Assembly (NCBI GenBank): GCA_002245135.1
Contig: NGBS01001209.1
Coordinates: forward strand, 1 to 41,180
DNA length: 41,180 nucleotides
Origin: Proteromonas lacertae
Taxonomy: Eukaryota; Sar; Bigyra; Opalinata; Proteromonadidae
Direction of reading: 5' to 3'
Below the pieces are notes generated by a model. The model ran no database searches, was not told where the DNA came from, and was given only the letters and a program-made list of their open reading frames with translations. This document shows, in pieces, positions 12,801 to 23,750 of this stretch; the first letter of the stretch is position 1; each line of letters opens with the position of its first letter. Made by a program: the position numbers and the translations under genes.

Positions 12801-14394
12801 AGTCATTCCAATATTAGTTGATGGATAATTCTCATTTGCTTCACATATTGAAAGTGGTTTTTCATCTAATATAAACAATTTAAATTCAATCCAATATCCC
12901 CAAGGATCCTTATAATTATTTGTTTTTATTACTTCTAATCTATAACTTTCAAAAGCTTTATTAATTGGATTTAAGGCATATGTTGAAATAGTAGTACAAT
13001 GATCTGTTGTCAATCCTAAATTTGTATTTGCATAAAGTAATATCCAATTTATATTCTCACTATCAACTGAACCATATACCTTTATATTCTGTGGATGAGT
13101 TGCTTTATTATTAGCACATCCACTAATTCTTACTTGATTTACATACTTAGCTACATGATTTCTAAATGTGAAATAATAGTTCATTGGAAACCACTTTGCT
13201 TCATCACTTGGAGTTAAAACAACACCACAACGATCTGTATTTATTGAAAACATATTAGTTAATATCATACTTACAGTAGGTTCATATCCAGCTTGTGATC
13301 TTACTGTTATATCTACATTAGATGCTGTTGTTTGTGAATACAATCCTCTATCAACAGTTTCAATTGAAGCTGAGAATTTATCTTCTTGATTAAATGGACT
13401 TGATTTACTTTTATGAATCTCAATTCCAATGAAATTGTCAAAACTATTGATTATTGATTGAGGAATTGTTATGGTAGATTGAATAAGTATATCAAATGAT
13501 TTGGTTGCTATGATTTCTGAGTTTATTTCTACTAATGGCATATTCTTTCGAAAGATTTCTATTCCATTTACATAAACTATTAAACCATCAGTATATTTTA
13601 CTTTCAAGATTGGACCATTCGTTGCTGATATATCAGGAAGAGTGAATTTGGTTCGATAATAAGTGGTTATAGTAGTTTTATAGGGAAATTTTGTTGGAAT
13701 ATAATTTATCCAATCATTCAATTCATTACTCCATGAGATATCACTTTGAGGACTATTTGAATATCCCCAATCACTCTGTTCTGGCAATACAATATAGCTA
13801 GCTAATTGTCTTACAGAAGATTTCATTTCTTTATCACTTCCTATCTTTACTTTTACAGAGTTTTTAATTTTCAAATCATTTAAATTTATTGCTGCAATGA
13901 TTTTACCTTCCATTTCAATTCTCAGAATACCTAATGACGATCTTTCTTTTCTTTCTTCACTTTTTCTAATTTCATAAATACCTTCTTCAAGGCATAATGT
14001 AGTAGATTGTATAGCATCTTTTATTTCAGAGCTAAACAGCTTTGACAAGTCAATCTTCTTTTCACCTAAATATAAACTAAATAATTCTACCTTCAATTCT
14101 TTATTAATTCTCTCACTCAATAATCTTTCACTTGGCACAGTCTGGTAGTATAACACAACCAAAATTTCATTACCATGACAAATTAAATTCATTTTATTCT
14201 TTGTATCATCATCACTAGTACTAATTCTATTTGATGATGGAAAATCTTCTGTTTTTAACCCTTCAGTTTCTGAAACAACATAAATAGAATTAGTACTATT
14301 GCCTACATTCTGTTCAGTAGAAGCAGTCACGCCTATACAATATAAATATCATACTTATACAGATTGACACAAAAAATATGAATAAATGTATCAT
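3828..14394 (-). CDS. Giant secreted modular adhesin-like protein, 3,512 aa, with EGF-like C-terminus
   Basis: A 28-nt intron (14360-14333) separates a 34-nt first exon from one 10.5-kb exon. Splicing adds a signal peptide, MIHLFIFFVSICVTAS, missing from the long open frame alone; the ATG at 14394 follows an in-frame TGA. Approximate modules: 200-345 and 552-690, galactose-binding-like beta sandwiches; 345-505 and 720-865, discoidin-like domains, each followed by a short sushi-like Cys segment; 930-1070, Ig-like; 1070-1535 and 1928-2405, a duplicated beta-rich unit separated by Ig-like segments; 2600-3095, GLUG-like repeats (GGLIG/GGMIG motifs), probably a beta-helix; 3150-3510, four EGF-like modules of CSNxGxC...CxCFDGFxGxxC type. 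There is no C-terminal membrane span, so it is either fully secreted or held by partners. Domain names come from pattern recognition; a cell-surface or matrix role is inferred. Confidence 0.9.
7217..8200 (-). repeat. Downstream copy (B) of an internal tandem duplication in the giant gene
   Basis: This copy matches 9790-10770 at a period of about 2.57-2.58 kb. Blocks near 8049-8192 (about 145 bp) and 7685-7803 (119 bp) look base-for-base identical to 10619-10762 and 10265-10383; 7223-7350 differs from 9796-9923 at only a few bases. Sequence between the blocks has diverged at protein level. Confidence 0.85.
9790..10770 (-). repeat. Upstream copy (A) of the internal tandem duplication in the giant gene
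   Basis: Partner of the copy at 7217-8200. The shared protein segments include NTFTYSSTFGLISGIIKNEE, the FFGPFLCRGNGIETVDECW block and the NGFYVKNDRF block. The alternation of identical and diverged patches is what gene conversion between the two copies would leave. Confidence 0.85.
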
Positions 14395-14606
14395 TTTTCA
14401 ATTACGTTTATCAAGCTTGATTCAAACTTCTAAATTTTCTGTTTGTATTTCTTAAACATCAGGCAGATATATTGGCTATGATAAAAATGTACAAGATGTA
14501 AAAAGCATTATATAGTTCATTTTTTATCTAAAACATATTTTCAATCATAATATTGTAATTATCAGGAAAAGCAAGTGTATTATATTAAAATGATATTATA
14601 GAATTT

Positions 14607-15737
14607 TTATATCCAATTAATCTTACATTCGTTACACTTGTTTTCTTTACTATTTAGAAATTCTAACACAGATAATTTAGATTTATAGTATGCAATGCCA
14701 CTAAATGAACTTGATGAAGTTAAAAACAGTATATGACTTTTGGCCAGTATATGAGCTTCTGCAACAGAAAAAATAAACCCATTTGTTACGCTTGAAGCAG
14801 ATCCTCTTGAATGAACCTTTTCATGAATATCATTAACAACAAATTGCGGATATTTTGCTTTATATTTCTTTAATATCTCATTATCATCTGTTGAAATATA
14901 CCATTGCGCTTTTTTAAGTCTATTTGATATTTTTGTTGCATTTTGTATTGCTTCTTCTATTTGTTGATTATTTAAAAAAGTTACTCCATTATCATTCCAT
15001 CCTTTATGATTTGTTCTAAAATGAAATCCAATCAACATCTTTTCTTTTGAAAATGCATTTGTTATTTTTATTATCTCGTTTATCACTAGTTTAGATGGTT
15101 TAAAAAAGAATCTTTATAAGAAATATCTAATTTCGATTGTTTGTTTCTCAATAATATTGTTCGATCTATTTGTCACTAACCCATATTTCTTTGCTTTATC
15201 GCTAAAATTACCATATTTGAGAAATTGGTCAGTCAAATCACAACAAGTCAAGAATTTTACACTATCATCATTTGCTGTAGATATTTCTTTAAGCTGTTTA
15301 TCATTAAAACATGTAATATAATCAAAATAACGTTTGCCACCTTCAACAATGTTAGGAGCTTCTAATGTTGACAATGGTGTTGAGTAATATGAATTAAATG
15401 TGTTCCAATTGTGTAAAAGTATTGCTTTATCGGTCATCATAGCCAAAAATGTAGCGCCTACTAGTGTTCTTAATTTATTTCCCATTCCTCCGCTTGGATG
15501 TTGATAATATGTTAATGTTCTTACTTTTGTATTATTGCGTATAGTACGCAACCATTCTTTATGTTTTCCGGCGTATATTCTGAAATATGGAGGAGGTATG
15601 CTGTATGGATCAATTGAATCTGTTTCTTTTAGAATTTTATGGTTTCTGTGTTTTCTTTTTTTGACCAACAAATAATATGAAGCTAAAAGAACTAACATCA
15701 CTATAATGCAAATAGTATTACTCAAACAATTTTTCAT
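14607..15737 (-). pseudogene. Fucosyltransferase-like type II membrane protein (copy 1), interrupted by one in-frame stop
   Basis: The 377-codon frame starts with a short cytoplasmic tail and one hydrophobic anchor (about residues 8-26, IIVMLVLLASYYLLV), typical of a Golgi type II glycosyltransferase. It then shows QHPSGGMGNKLR, a nucleotide-sugar-loop-like motif, and LIGFHFRTNHKGWND, which resembles motif I (HxR...D) of the GT11/GT23/GT37 fucosyltransferase group, and later the SSSSFSGIAYYKS motif. One TAA at 15116-15114 sits where copy 2 has Tyr, with the same frame open on both sides (RYFL, stop, RFFFKPSK). This is one nonsense change in an otherwise well-kept gene: a young pseudogene, a polymorphism or a sequence error. 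No intron is needed. Activity and exact sugar donor are inferred. Confidence 0.75.
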
Positions 15738-15956
15738 TTTTACTCTTTTTATAACTAGCTAAATATGTTGCTATGTTGAACTATTTATTATTATTTTATC
15801 TGCTGTTGATAATAATTATTTATATGTAATTTACACTCAATTCTATAAAGAATTGATCGATTATTGTAATCCCTTTATGAAAAATACAAGCAAACAACAC
15901 TAAAACATATATAAACTTAAAAATAAATATTATAAACTATTACCAAAAAAACTACC

Positions 15957-17176
15957 TTACTCACTCTCAATCCAATTAACACTACAATATTCACAGTTCC
16001 ATTCATCTTTACTTAACAATCTAGAAATAGACAAGTCAGATCTATAATAAGCAATATGACTAAACGAACTACTACTTGTTAAATACAAAATTGGACAATA
16101 AGATAATACAAAACTATCAACTAAAGTATATACAAACACATTTTCATTCAAATAGCCAGATATTCGAGAATGTTCTTTCTTATGAATATCACTTATCATA
16201 TAGTCAGAATATTCATATTGAAAATTCCTCAATAACTTGTTATTATCTGAAGCTATATACCATTTTATCTTATTCTTTTGTGATTGTGAATTTTCTCCTA
16301 ATTGCTTTACTGTATTTTCAATTTGTGACTTACTTAGAAATTTAACTCCAACATCATTCCAATCTTCATGATTTGTCCTAAAATGCATTCCAATAACTAT
16401 ATTACTCTCAAATCTTTTTAACACTTTACTTATCTCATTTTCTACTTTCATCGAAGGTTGAAAGAAATATTTATACATAAAATATCTTATTTCAATCGCT
16501 TGTTTAGTTATATCATTCTGTGATCTTTCACTAACAAAACCATATTTGTATAGCTTCTTTTTAAAGTTCCTGTACTTTAAAATACTTTCTAATAAATCAC
16601 AATATGTTAGAATTGATAAATAACTCTTCTTTCTCCAATTCACCATTTCTTTTATTTGGTTATCCTCAAACATGTGTCAAAATCTTCATACATCTTACCT
16701 ATTGGATAGTCTTCTACAGGAGGTTGAATAGATTCTAATGGAGTAGAAAAATAGGTTGAAAATGAAGGCCAGTTGTTGAGTATTATTGCTCTATTTGTTA
16801 GCATGGCTAATACTGTTACAGACATAAGACCTCTTAGCTTGTTACTCATTCCTCCACTTTCGTGTTGAATGTATGTTATTGCTCTACTTTTCTTGTGTGA
16901 ATTAATCAAATTGAACCATTCCTTCTGTTTCTGAGAATATATCTCGAAATATGGAGGAGGTTTCTTATAGAAATCAACATTATCTATGAAATATATTAAT
17001 TAATAGTGCAATATACTGCTGTTGTTATAATTGAAATAATCTTTTATCACAGGAATTGTAAAATGATAAGTATTCCTTGTTGAAGATTTTCTCGATGTGT
17101 TTGTATAATATATAGCAAGAATATATGTCGGTATAGCAAAAATGAGTAGTATTAACAGAAATATATATGAATGCAT
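15957..17176 (-). pseudogene. Fucosyltransferase-like type II membrane protein (copy 2), one frameshift
   Basis: Tandem paralogue of the gene at 14607-15737, in the same orientation. I choose ATG at 17176 because MHSYIFLLILLIFAIPTYIL forms a signal anchor right at the N-terminus. A 33-nt intron (17016-16984) joins it to the PPPYFEIYSQKQKEW segment, which matches PPPYFRIYAGKHKEW of copy 1. Conserved blocks are QHESGGMSNKLRGLM, IGMHFRTNHEDWND and SSSSFSHIAYYRS, a GT11/23/37-like fucosyltransferase pattern. The frame slips by one base near 16673, inside the conserved DTCF-EDNQIKE block, where copy 1 reads through. Copy 1 lacks the intron. Either the gene has just been lost or a T-run was miscalled. 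Confidence 0.75.
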
Positions 17177-17263
17177 TGAGTTATAAACAAAATAAAAATC
17201 AAGCTTTATTTGTTGAAACGACTTAAAATACAATTTGAAAATCGTGTTTTATTAATTTTCTTG

Positions 17264-18116
17264 ATGATTAGAAATTTATCAGCTCCACTTTCACCCTGGT
17301 CTAATGGTGCTGCTCAAGATTTTACTGTGAGATCAAAATCATACAAGCAGTACGAATATTTCAACACATCATTCTTAGAAATGGATTAAAACAGTCATCA
17401 TTAGATTCTTTGTATGTTGTTACACAATTTCAAATCATCGATCAAGATAACATAGAAACTGCTTTCTTAAATATGTTACCAACTATTCATTTTATTACCT
17501 GTACTTACAATGAATATCATAAATTGGTATAGATAATGTTGGAACCATGAAACTACCATCTGATATATTTATATCTATTTTCATTCCAAATAAACATAAA
17601 TCATTTATCAGAAAAATGAAAATGCAAAAGAAGCATGCACTTATAATACATGCTCATATATCAGCAGAAACAATCCAACAAATATCAATATCAAATATTA
17701 CTCCTGCCATGTCATTATTATCTGTATTTCCATTAATTCTTTAATTCTTTATTTGTTAGAATTTTTTACAAGGTTTAGATAGTGAAATGTATTCTAGATT
17801 GAAATTGATAATAAACTGCACAAATATCAACGATCTTTCTGGTGTATTATCAGCTGTTAAATTAATGGAGATTAAACTCTACAATGGAAAGCCGTTATTA
17901 TGTAGAGGTGTGAATATTAGTTCTGTTGGTAATATTCCACATGTCAATGTTCCCGGTACTACTTGGAATACAGCTCAAAAAACTGGAATACATGTTCTAT
18001 TCCAACATTTATCTGATATGGTGTTAAATATCGGATTAACGCTTGAAGGGAAGAAAGATGATGAATTACCAGAACAAATATTTTGTTGTACAAAATTAAA
18101 CCATTATGATTTATAA
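17264..18116 (+). CDS. Stand-alone EDR2 C-terminal (DUF1336) domain protein
   Basis: Four exons (17264-17349, 17379-17500, 17533-17723, 17760-18116) encode 251 aa. The first two introns (29 and 32 nt) start with GTAC instead of GTAT; without them the frame appears broken. The product follows the DUF1336 layout: N-terminal PLSPWSNGAAQDFTVRSKSY (family: W-S-P...F-x-V-R-x-x-x-Y), a central KLPSDIFISIFIP strand, DSEMYSRLKLIINCTN (family: R-x-x-x-F-K-L-I-P), GKPLLCRGVN, and C-terminal LEGKKDDELPEQIFCCTKLN (family: ELPER...). In plants this domain ends PH-START proteins such as EDR2, which act in lipid and defence signalling; here it is alone, without PH or START. A lipid-linked role is inferred from family only. 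Confidence 0.8.
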
Positions 18117-18327
18117 GTAAATGATTTTTTATATGATAACCTACTTTATTTTTTAAAAATGTGTTTTGTTTTTGTCTTAGTAGTCTTAATCATCCATAAA
18201 ATTGAATTAATTTATAAATAAGCTTGATTTCTATCAAATCAGAATCAATGTTGTATGTTATTTTGTCATTTTTTGGTTCATACAAGAAATGCATTAGTCA
18301 TTATGCAGTAAATATAGCTATATACGA

Positions 18328-18378
18328 ACACGACTAATAAGATATAACTATCAATGTCAACATATTCGCTAGTCGTGT
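18328..18378. repeat. Short inverted repeat in the promoter of the EEP-like gene
   Basis: ACACGACTA (18328-18336) and its exact complement TAGTCGTGT (18370-18378) flank a 33-nt spacer that begins about 75 bp before the ATG at 18413. It could be a protein-binding palindrome or a hairpin; chance cannot be excluded. Confidence 0.3.
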
Positions 18379-18412
18379 ATAGTTTTTATTATTCTCATTT
18401 CATATTGTTGAT

Positions 18413-19974
18413 ATGAAGTTATTATTATGGATATTAATACTATGTACATGTTTTGCTCAAAGAAAATCAGAAGTATACATGGCAATGGACATATCTTCTG
18501 TTAATCCAAGCTTAAAAGATTTTCCATTAATGTCAAGTGGTCAAGTCAATCATGAAGTGTTGAATTTTGCTAAAAATATTGTCATACCAAGTGAATTGAA
18601 TGAAACTATTTTGAATTGGTTTACTTATGCAAAACCTCCAGAAAATTACCAAGTTATTTTATCATCCAGTGATCCTACTATATTAGGTGTAGAAATGAAT
18701 TATCCTGAAAATGGAACAGTCCCAACAGGACAAGAAAAGTATAGTTTTTAGTTTTACAATTAATAGATTTATTATATCATTCACTTGTCATGGAAAGAAT
18801 AGTGTTTTAAGAGGAACACAAATACATTTACAATTGAAACTGTGGGATAAAGATGGTGAGTTTTTAGGTTTATCAGTTTCTCCAAGAAAAGCATGTAAAT
18901 CATATTGTATATTTTATAAACAACAATAATTATTATTATGTTTTGATTAAATAGCATTACCAAAATGTGCTGTATATCCAACAACAATAGAATTAGAAAA
19001 AATTCCAACCAAAATATCATTACTGACACTTAATATTGATTCAAATAGAAAAAATATAAATTCAATAGAAAAACTACCACACATATATGAAAGGATTAAA
19101 AACTATGATATAATATCACTTCAAAGTGTGGGAAATAATGAAAATAGAATTGGATTAATTGATTTGTTGAAAGATTCACATAAATATAGAATTGCTTCTC
19201 CAAGAGTATAATAATAATTATTATTATTATAAATATGAATAGAAAAATGAAGAAGATGAATCAAAGAATGGTTTATTTTTAGCAAGTAAATATCCAATAA
19301 TATACTGTAATTATTTCATGTATAATCCATATGATTATTATAATTAATTTAGTTTAAAAGATGACATTGATAGTGATGAAGACATTGATAGTGAATATGG
19401 ATATGTAATTGCTGGTATTAATGTAGGAGAAAAAAGAACAATTTTTATCATCAACACAATGTTTGAAGATAAATTAACATTCTACTATATGGATGAAATG
19501 ATGGCTAATGTTTATAAAGAAATAGATGATTATAAAGAAAAAAATAAAGATTATATTATTTCATTAATTGTCACAGGTGATTTAGCTTTTGGAAGTGGAA
19601 CAAAAGTAGAACCTTCAGATGAATATATGAATGTATTAGATGATTATAACCTTGAAGATTTGTATGCAAATCATTCAATTAGTTGGGATATTACCAATTA
19701 TGTGAATAATGAAAGAAATGATTATATTTTAAAATCCAATCACTATCCTGATTCTCTTAATATTGCTGTTAATAATTCAGAAATTATTAACATGATTTCA
19801 ACAGAAGAATATGAATATGTAATTGATGATGAAATTGTTAAATTAAACAGATATTCTACTCATGATGGTGTAGGTGTTACAATTGATATAGAAGAAGTAT
19901 TACAACCTGATTCTAGTAGTTTCAGTGTTATTTCTGTTTTGTTGCTTCTTCTATTATTCTTCTTTATAATGTAG
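18413..19974 (+). CDS. Secreted EEP-superfamily (sphingomyelinase-like) protein, probable pseudoenzyme, with C-terminal hydrophobic tail
   Basis: Five exons (18413-18738, 18767-18906, 18955-19206, 19244-19319, 19353-19974), with introns of 28, 48, 37 and 33 nt, give 471 aa. Residues 1-16 (MKLLLWILILCTCFAQ) form a signal peptide. An N-terminal ~180-residue region of unknown fold precedes an endonuclease/exonuclease/phosphatase domain: LLTLNID, YDIISLQSVG, NGLFLASKYPI, INTMFED, IVTGDLAFGSG and YSTHDGVGVTI. The catalytic pattern is eroded: LQE reads LQS, GDxN reads GDLA, SDH reads STH, and the NTH histidine reads Met. The extreme C-terminus is SSSFSVISVLLLLLLFFFIM, either a GPI-attachment signal or a tail anchor. 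The gene is intact, so loss of catalysis looks selected, not decayed. Function is unknown; ligand binding at the cell surface is an inference. Confidence 0.75.
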
Positions 19975-20117
19975 TAATGGTATAGAGTTTTTATTCTTTT
20001 TATGTTTGTTTTTTTCCTTCCTAATTTAACCCCCATTCATAAAACACAATTAAAAAAATATCACATAAATATATAACATTAAGAAAAAAATAAGTAACAT
20101 AAACTTACACTCACAAT

Positions 20118-21115
20118 TTAGTGATGATCACCAGTTACATTATCTAATTTTGTACTCTCTTTATATAGATCATTGTTATTTCGTTCATATATACTTCTAT
20201 TCTTCTTTTCTTCATTTGTTTCTTCATTATCATTAAACAGCATATCTTTGGAGTTAAAAACATCACCATCTTTATTATTTTCTTTTGTACCATTGAATTT
20301 CTGTGAATTCAATCCTATAATCGAATCGTCTTCATGATTTCCATTTTTTGATTTTTTCTCTTCACTTCTTATCCTATTAAGCTCTTCATACAGTTTACTC
20401 TCTTCTATTGACAAATCTAATAAATATTCTTCAATCGACACTAATTGTTCTGTTAATTCGCTTATACCTGTAACTATTGATGGATCCGATCTACCTTCTT
20501 TCAACTATAATAATATTTAATAATTACTAATTAATAATATATACTGATAGTAGAGAATTCAATACATGTTTTACTTTTTCTTGTTCTTCCAAAATGTCTT
20601 GTTTTCTTTGATTTAGCATAATTATTTGATAAATAACTTGACTTATATCATTCAATAAATCATCTTCTAGAGTTTCCGATGATTGAAGTGTTACTTTCAA
20701 TGATTCAAGCTGAATCTCCCGTTTTGATAGTTCTTCACCTTCTATTTTTATTTTTTCATATTTCTTTTCTAAAGTAACTAATATTTCTTTTTGTGACGAA
20801 GCTTTTATTATAAAGAATAACAAGATAAATATACGATTATCTGAACTATCAATAGTCTATAGTAAATTATATATATATTGGGATATACTTTTCTGATTTG
20901 GTTTTTCTCTTGTGTTATATCTCCAAGTAAAGAATAAATCCTTTCTATTCTAGGTTTTAGCGAATTCAATTCGCTAGTCACATTTTTTATTAATTGATTT
21001 ATATCTATTTGTTCTGGAATTTCGTCCTGGATAGAATTACATCTAATTAGCAATAATAATGCAATATATACATAAAAAAGAATATAAATATGAACAGTAC
21101 AAAGCGCTTAAACAT
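20118..21115 (-). CDS. Secreted coiled-coil protein, function unknown
   Basis: Five exons (21115-21072, 21042-20889, 20856-20835, 20801-20545, 20504-20118) encode 287 aa. Exon 1 supplies a signal peptide, MFKRFVLFIFIFFFICNS. Exon 3 is only 22 nt and keeps the frame between two introns of 32 and 33 nt. The rest is predicted coiled coil (for example SELNSLKPRIERIYSLLGDI and LVTLEKKYEKIKIEGEEL), followed by an acidic Asn/Lys-rich tail ending in VTGDHH. There is no membrane span after the signal peptide. I do not recognise a family. It is divergent from the ankyrin-HDAC gene with 117 bp between starts. Confidence 0.75.
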
Positions 21116-21164
21116 TATTCTATTAACTTGTATATTAAAAACGCAATAACTGTTGAAATAAAAA

Positions 21165-21173
21165 GGCGGGAAA
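21165..21173 (+). promoter_or_regulatory. E2F/DP-like site in the divergent promoter of the ankyrin-HDAC gene
   Basis: GGCGGGAAA, the exact complement of the canonical E2F site TTTCCCGCC, lies 60 bp upstream of the HDAC start and 50 bp from the start of the divergent gene. G/C runs are rare in this DNA and I saw no other copy in the window. Function is inferred from the consensus. Confidence 0.4.
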
Positions 21174-21232
21174 TGAAGTAGTTTGAAGGCTTGGTTCATT
21201 TTATTTTTGAATTTGATTATAAAACAAACCAA

Positions 21233-23601
21233 ATGAATTTTGCTGACTTTTTAAATGCAGATTTAAGTGATGATACATCTGAAGAAGAAGAAATTGAAGA
21301 GAAAATTCCGCTTACTAAGAATTTATTTCACAAACTAGCAGAACAGGGAGATACTGAAAAATTGAAAAAAGTAATATATCAATATGAGCATAGAGATTAT
21401 AATCCAAAAGTATTTGTTATTTGTTTGATTTAATTGTAGGATCCAGAGTTATCAGTAAACATGAAAGATGGTAATGATGCAACTCCATTACATCTTGCAT
21501 TATTTGGTAAGCATCTTGACATAGCAAAGTTTTTGATTGAAAAAGGGAGTAAAGTAGAAGAAAGCGTTGAAGGAAATTCATGTTATCATGTTATATTCTT
21601 AACATCATTGCAATGTGAATCTAATAATTATTTAGAAAATGGCTTTAAGTTGATAAGTTCATATAATTTATCAATTAACAGTGTGAATTACCTAAAACAG
21701 ACAATTTTACACTTATGTGGTATTTATGATCATATAGATTGTCTAAAATTCATAACAAATGAATATAAAGCATTCCTTGATTTGAAACTAGTAGATTATA
21801 ATGAAAACAATATAATCCATATATGTTCTATCTATAATTCAATAAATGTATTGAAATATGTATTAGAACTATTAAATGAAGATGAAAGAAAAGTGTTAAT
21901 TAATAATTACAATCAAGAAGGATATAATAGTATGCATTATTGCTGCTTATATAATAACATTAATATATTGAAACTCTTAATAGCAAATGGTGGAAATATA
22001 GAAATAAAAGATAAGAAAAACAATAAAAGTTGTATAGACATAAGTAAAGAATGTAGTAATAATATTGAAATAATAAAAATATTAGAAAAGAATAATGATG
22101 TAAAAGAAGATAATGATAAATTATGTTTAAAGAAGAAAATGTTAATAATAACAAATAATAGATCATTAAATCATATCACATATGATGAAAATGATGAAAA
22201 ATCCGTATAAATAATAATTTATATAATATTAATAGGTAATACCAAATGAAAGGCTTGAAAGAGTTCGTAGTCTAATAGATCCAACTTACAACTCCATATT
22301 AATGATAAATAAAAAATATAACAATCATAATGATATATATGTAAGTGATAGACGTGGAAATATATCCGATGTGCTTCGAGTCCATGATTATTTCTACATT
22401 AACAAAATAAAAGATAGTTGTAAAATTACAGCAAAAGATGATAATGATGATAGTAAAAAGAAGATATGTAGTTCATTAGATGGTGATACAACTGTAAGTA
22501 TAGGATCATTTGAATCTGCAATGTATGCAATCGGTACAATATGTGATGCTATTGATAAAGTGATTAAAAATGAATATAAAAATGCATTTTGTATTATCAG
22601 ACCTCCTGGTCATCATGTTGGTGTAAATGGTTCAGTTAAAAATGTGAATAATTATTTCCCATCAGTTGGATTCTGTTTGTTTAATAATGTAGCAATTGCT
22701 GCTTCTTATATTAGAGTTTATTATCACAACTTAGGAATTAATAATATAGCAATTTTAGACTTTGATGTTCATCATGGAAATGGAACTGAAGATATAATCA
22801 GAAACCTACAACCAAGATGTATTAAAGATGAAATCAATTTACCTTATTGTTCAATGAAGAGTGAAAGAACAATCTATAAACCATGGTTAAATGAAAAAGA
22901 TGGAAAACATGTATTCTTCGGCAGTGTTCATGGATATGGAAATATGTCTAAAAATAGTACAACTCCCAGTTATTTCTATCCAGGAAGTGGTGATTTAACT
23001 GATATAAAGAGTGAAGATAAAATTGAATATGATGAAATTGGATGTCCAATACCATTAGTATTTATATATATTTATATATAATTATTTATATTATGTTTTT
23101 ATATAGAGTGCTAATATAGTAAATGTTCCATTAAAAGAGAATAATGGCAAAATAAAATCTGAAAGTTGGAGAAATGCTTGGCTTGATGAAATTTTTCCAA
23201 AATTAATAGAATTTAAACCAGATATTATATTATTATCTGCTGGTTTTGATGCTCATTATAAAGATGTATTAAATTGTGGATATTGCAGTATTACTGAGTA
23301 TGATTATGAATGGTTTACAGACTGTGTATTAAGTATAAGTCATAATTATTGTAATGATCGTGTTATTTCGATATTAGAAGGAGGATATAATGTAAATGGT
23401 CGTGGTTTAAGTCCATTTGCTTCATCAGTGAGTAGTCATGTAAGATCATTGAAAAGAGATTATAGTAGGAATTACAATAAAGAAGAATTTAGAAGAATTG
23501 AAAAGAAGGAAGAAATTGAAAGTAAACCTTATATAAATCTAAGAAAAAGAAAACTGGATGATTGTTGTGATGATAGAAAAGAAAAGAAAATTGATGTATA
23601 A
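21233..23601 (+). CDS. Ankyrin-repeat class II histone deacetylase
   Basis: Four exons (21233-21409, 21440-22204, 22236-23057, 23107-23601), introns 30, 31 and 49 nt, 752 aa. An acidic N-terminus (SDDTSEEEEIEE) leads into about four to six ankyrin repeats (residues ~60-310; e.g. DATPLHLALFGKHLDIAKFL, NSMHYCCLYNNINILKLLI). A zinc-dependent deacetylase domain follows, ~345-700: RPPGHHVG (His440/His441), GFCLFNNVAIAA, DFDVHHGNGT (Asp491, His493), FYPGSGD, SAGFDAH (Asp636) and LEGGYN (Tyr682). All zinc ligands and the charge-relay histidines are present, so it should be active on acetyl-lysine in histones or other proteins. A basic C-terminal RKRKLDD segment looks like a nuclear signal. The ankyrins probably select partners. 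ATG 21233 is the first in-frame ATG. Confidence 0.92.
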
Positions 23602-23750
23602 ATACTATAATATTATTCTACATTTATAAATCTGTGTATAAGCTTTTACAAAGATTATCAAAACCTTAATAATACACACTTTCAAATAAACAACAGAATA
23701 ATATAATTTCATTTTTTTTCAACAAAAATTACAATATTAAAACTAAATCA

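Noticed and set aside
14395-14606. Possible additional upstream exon of the giant gene
   Set aside because: An in-frame TGA immediately precedes ATG 14394 and the spliced N-terminus is already a complete signal peptide.
17340-17535. Apparent frameshifts in the DUF1336 gene
   Set aside because: Two short GTAC...AG introns (17350-17378 and 17501-17532) restore one continuous frame that matches the family.
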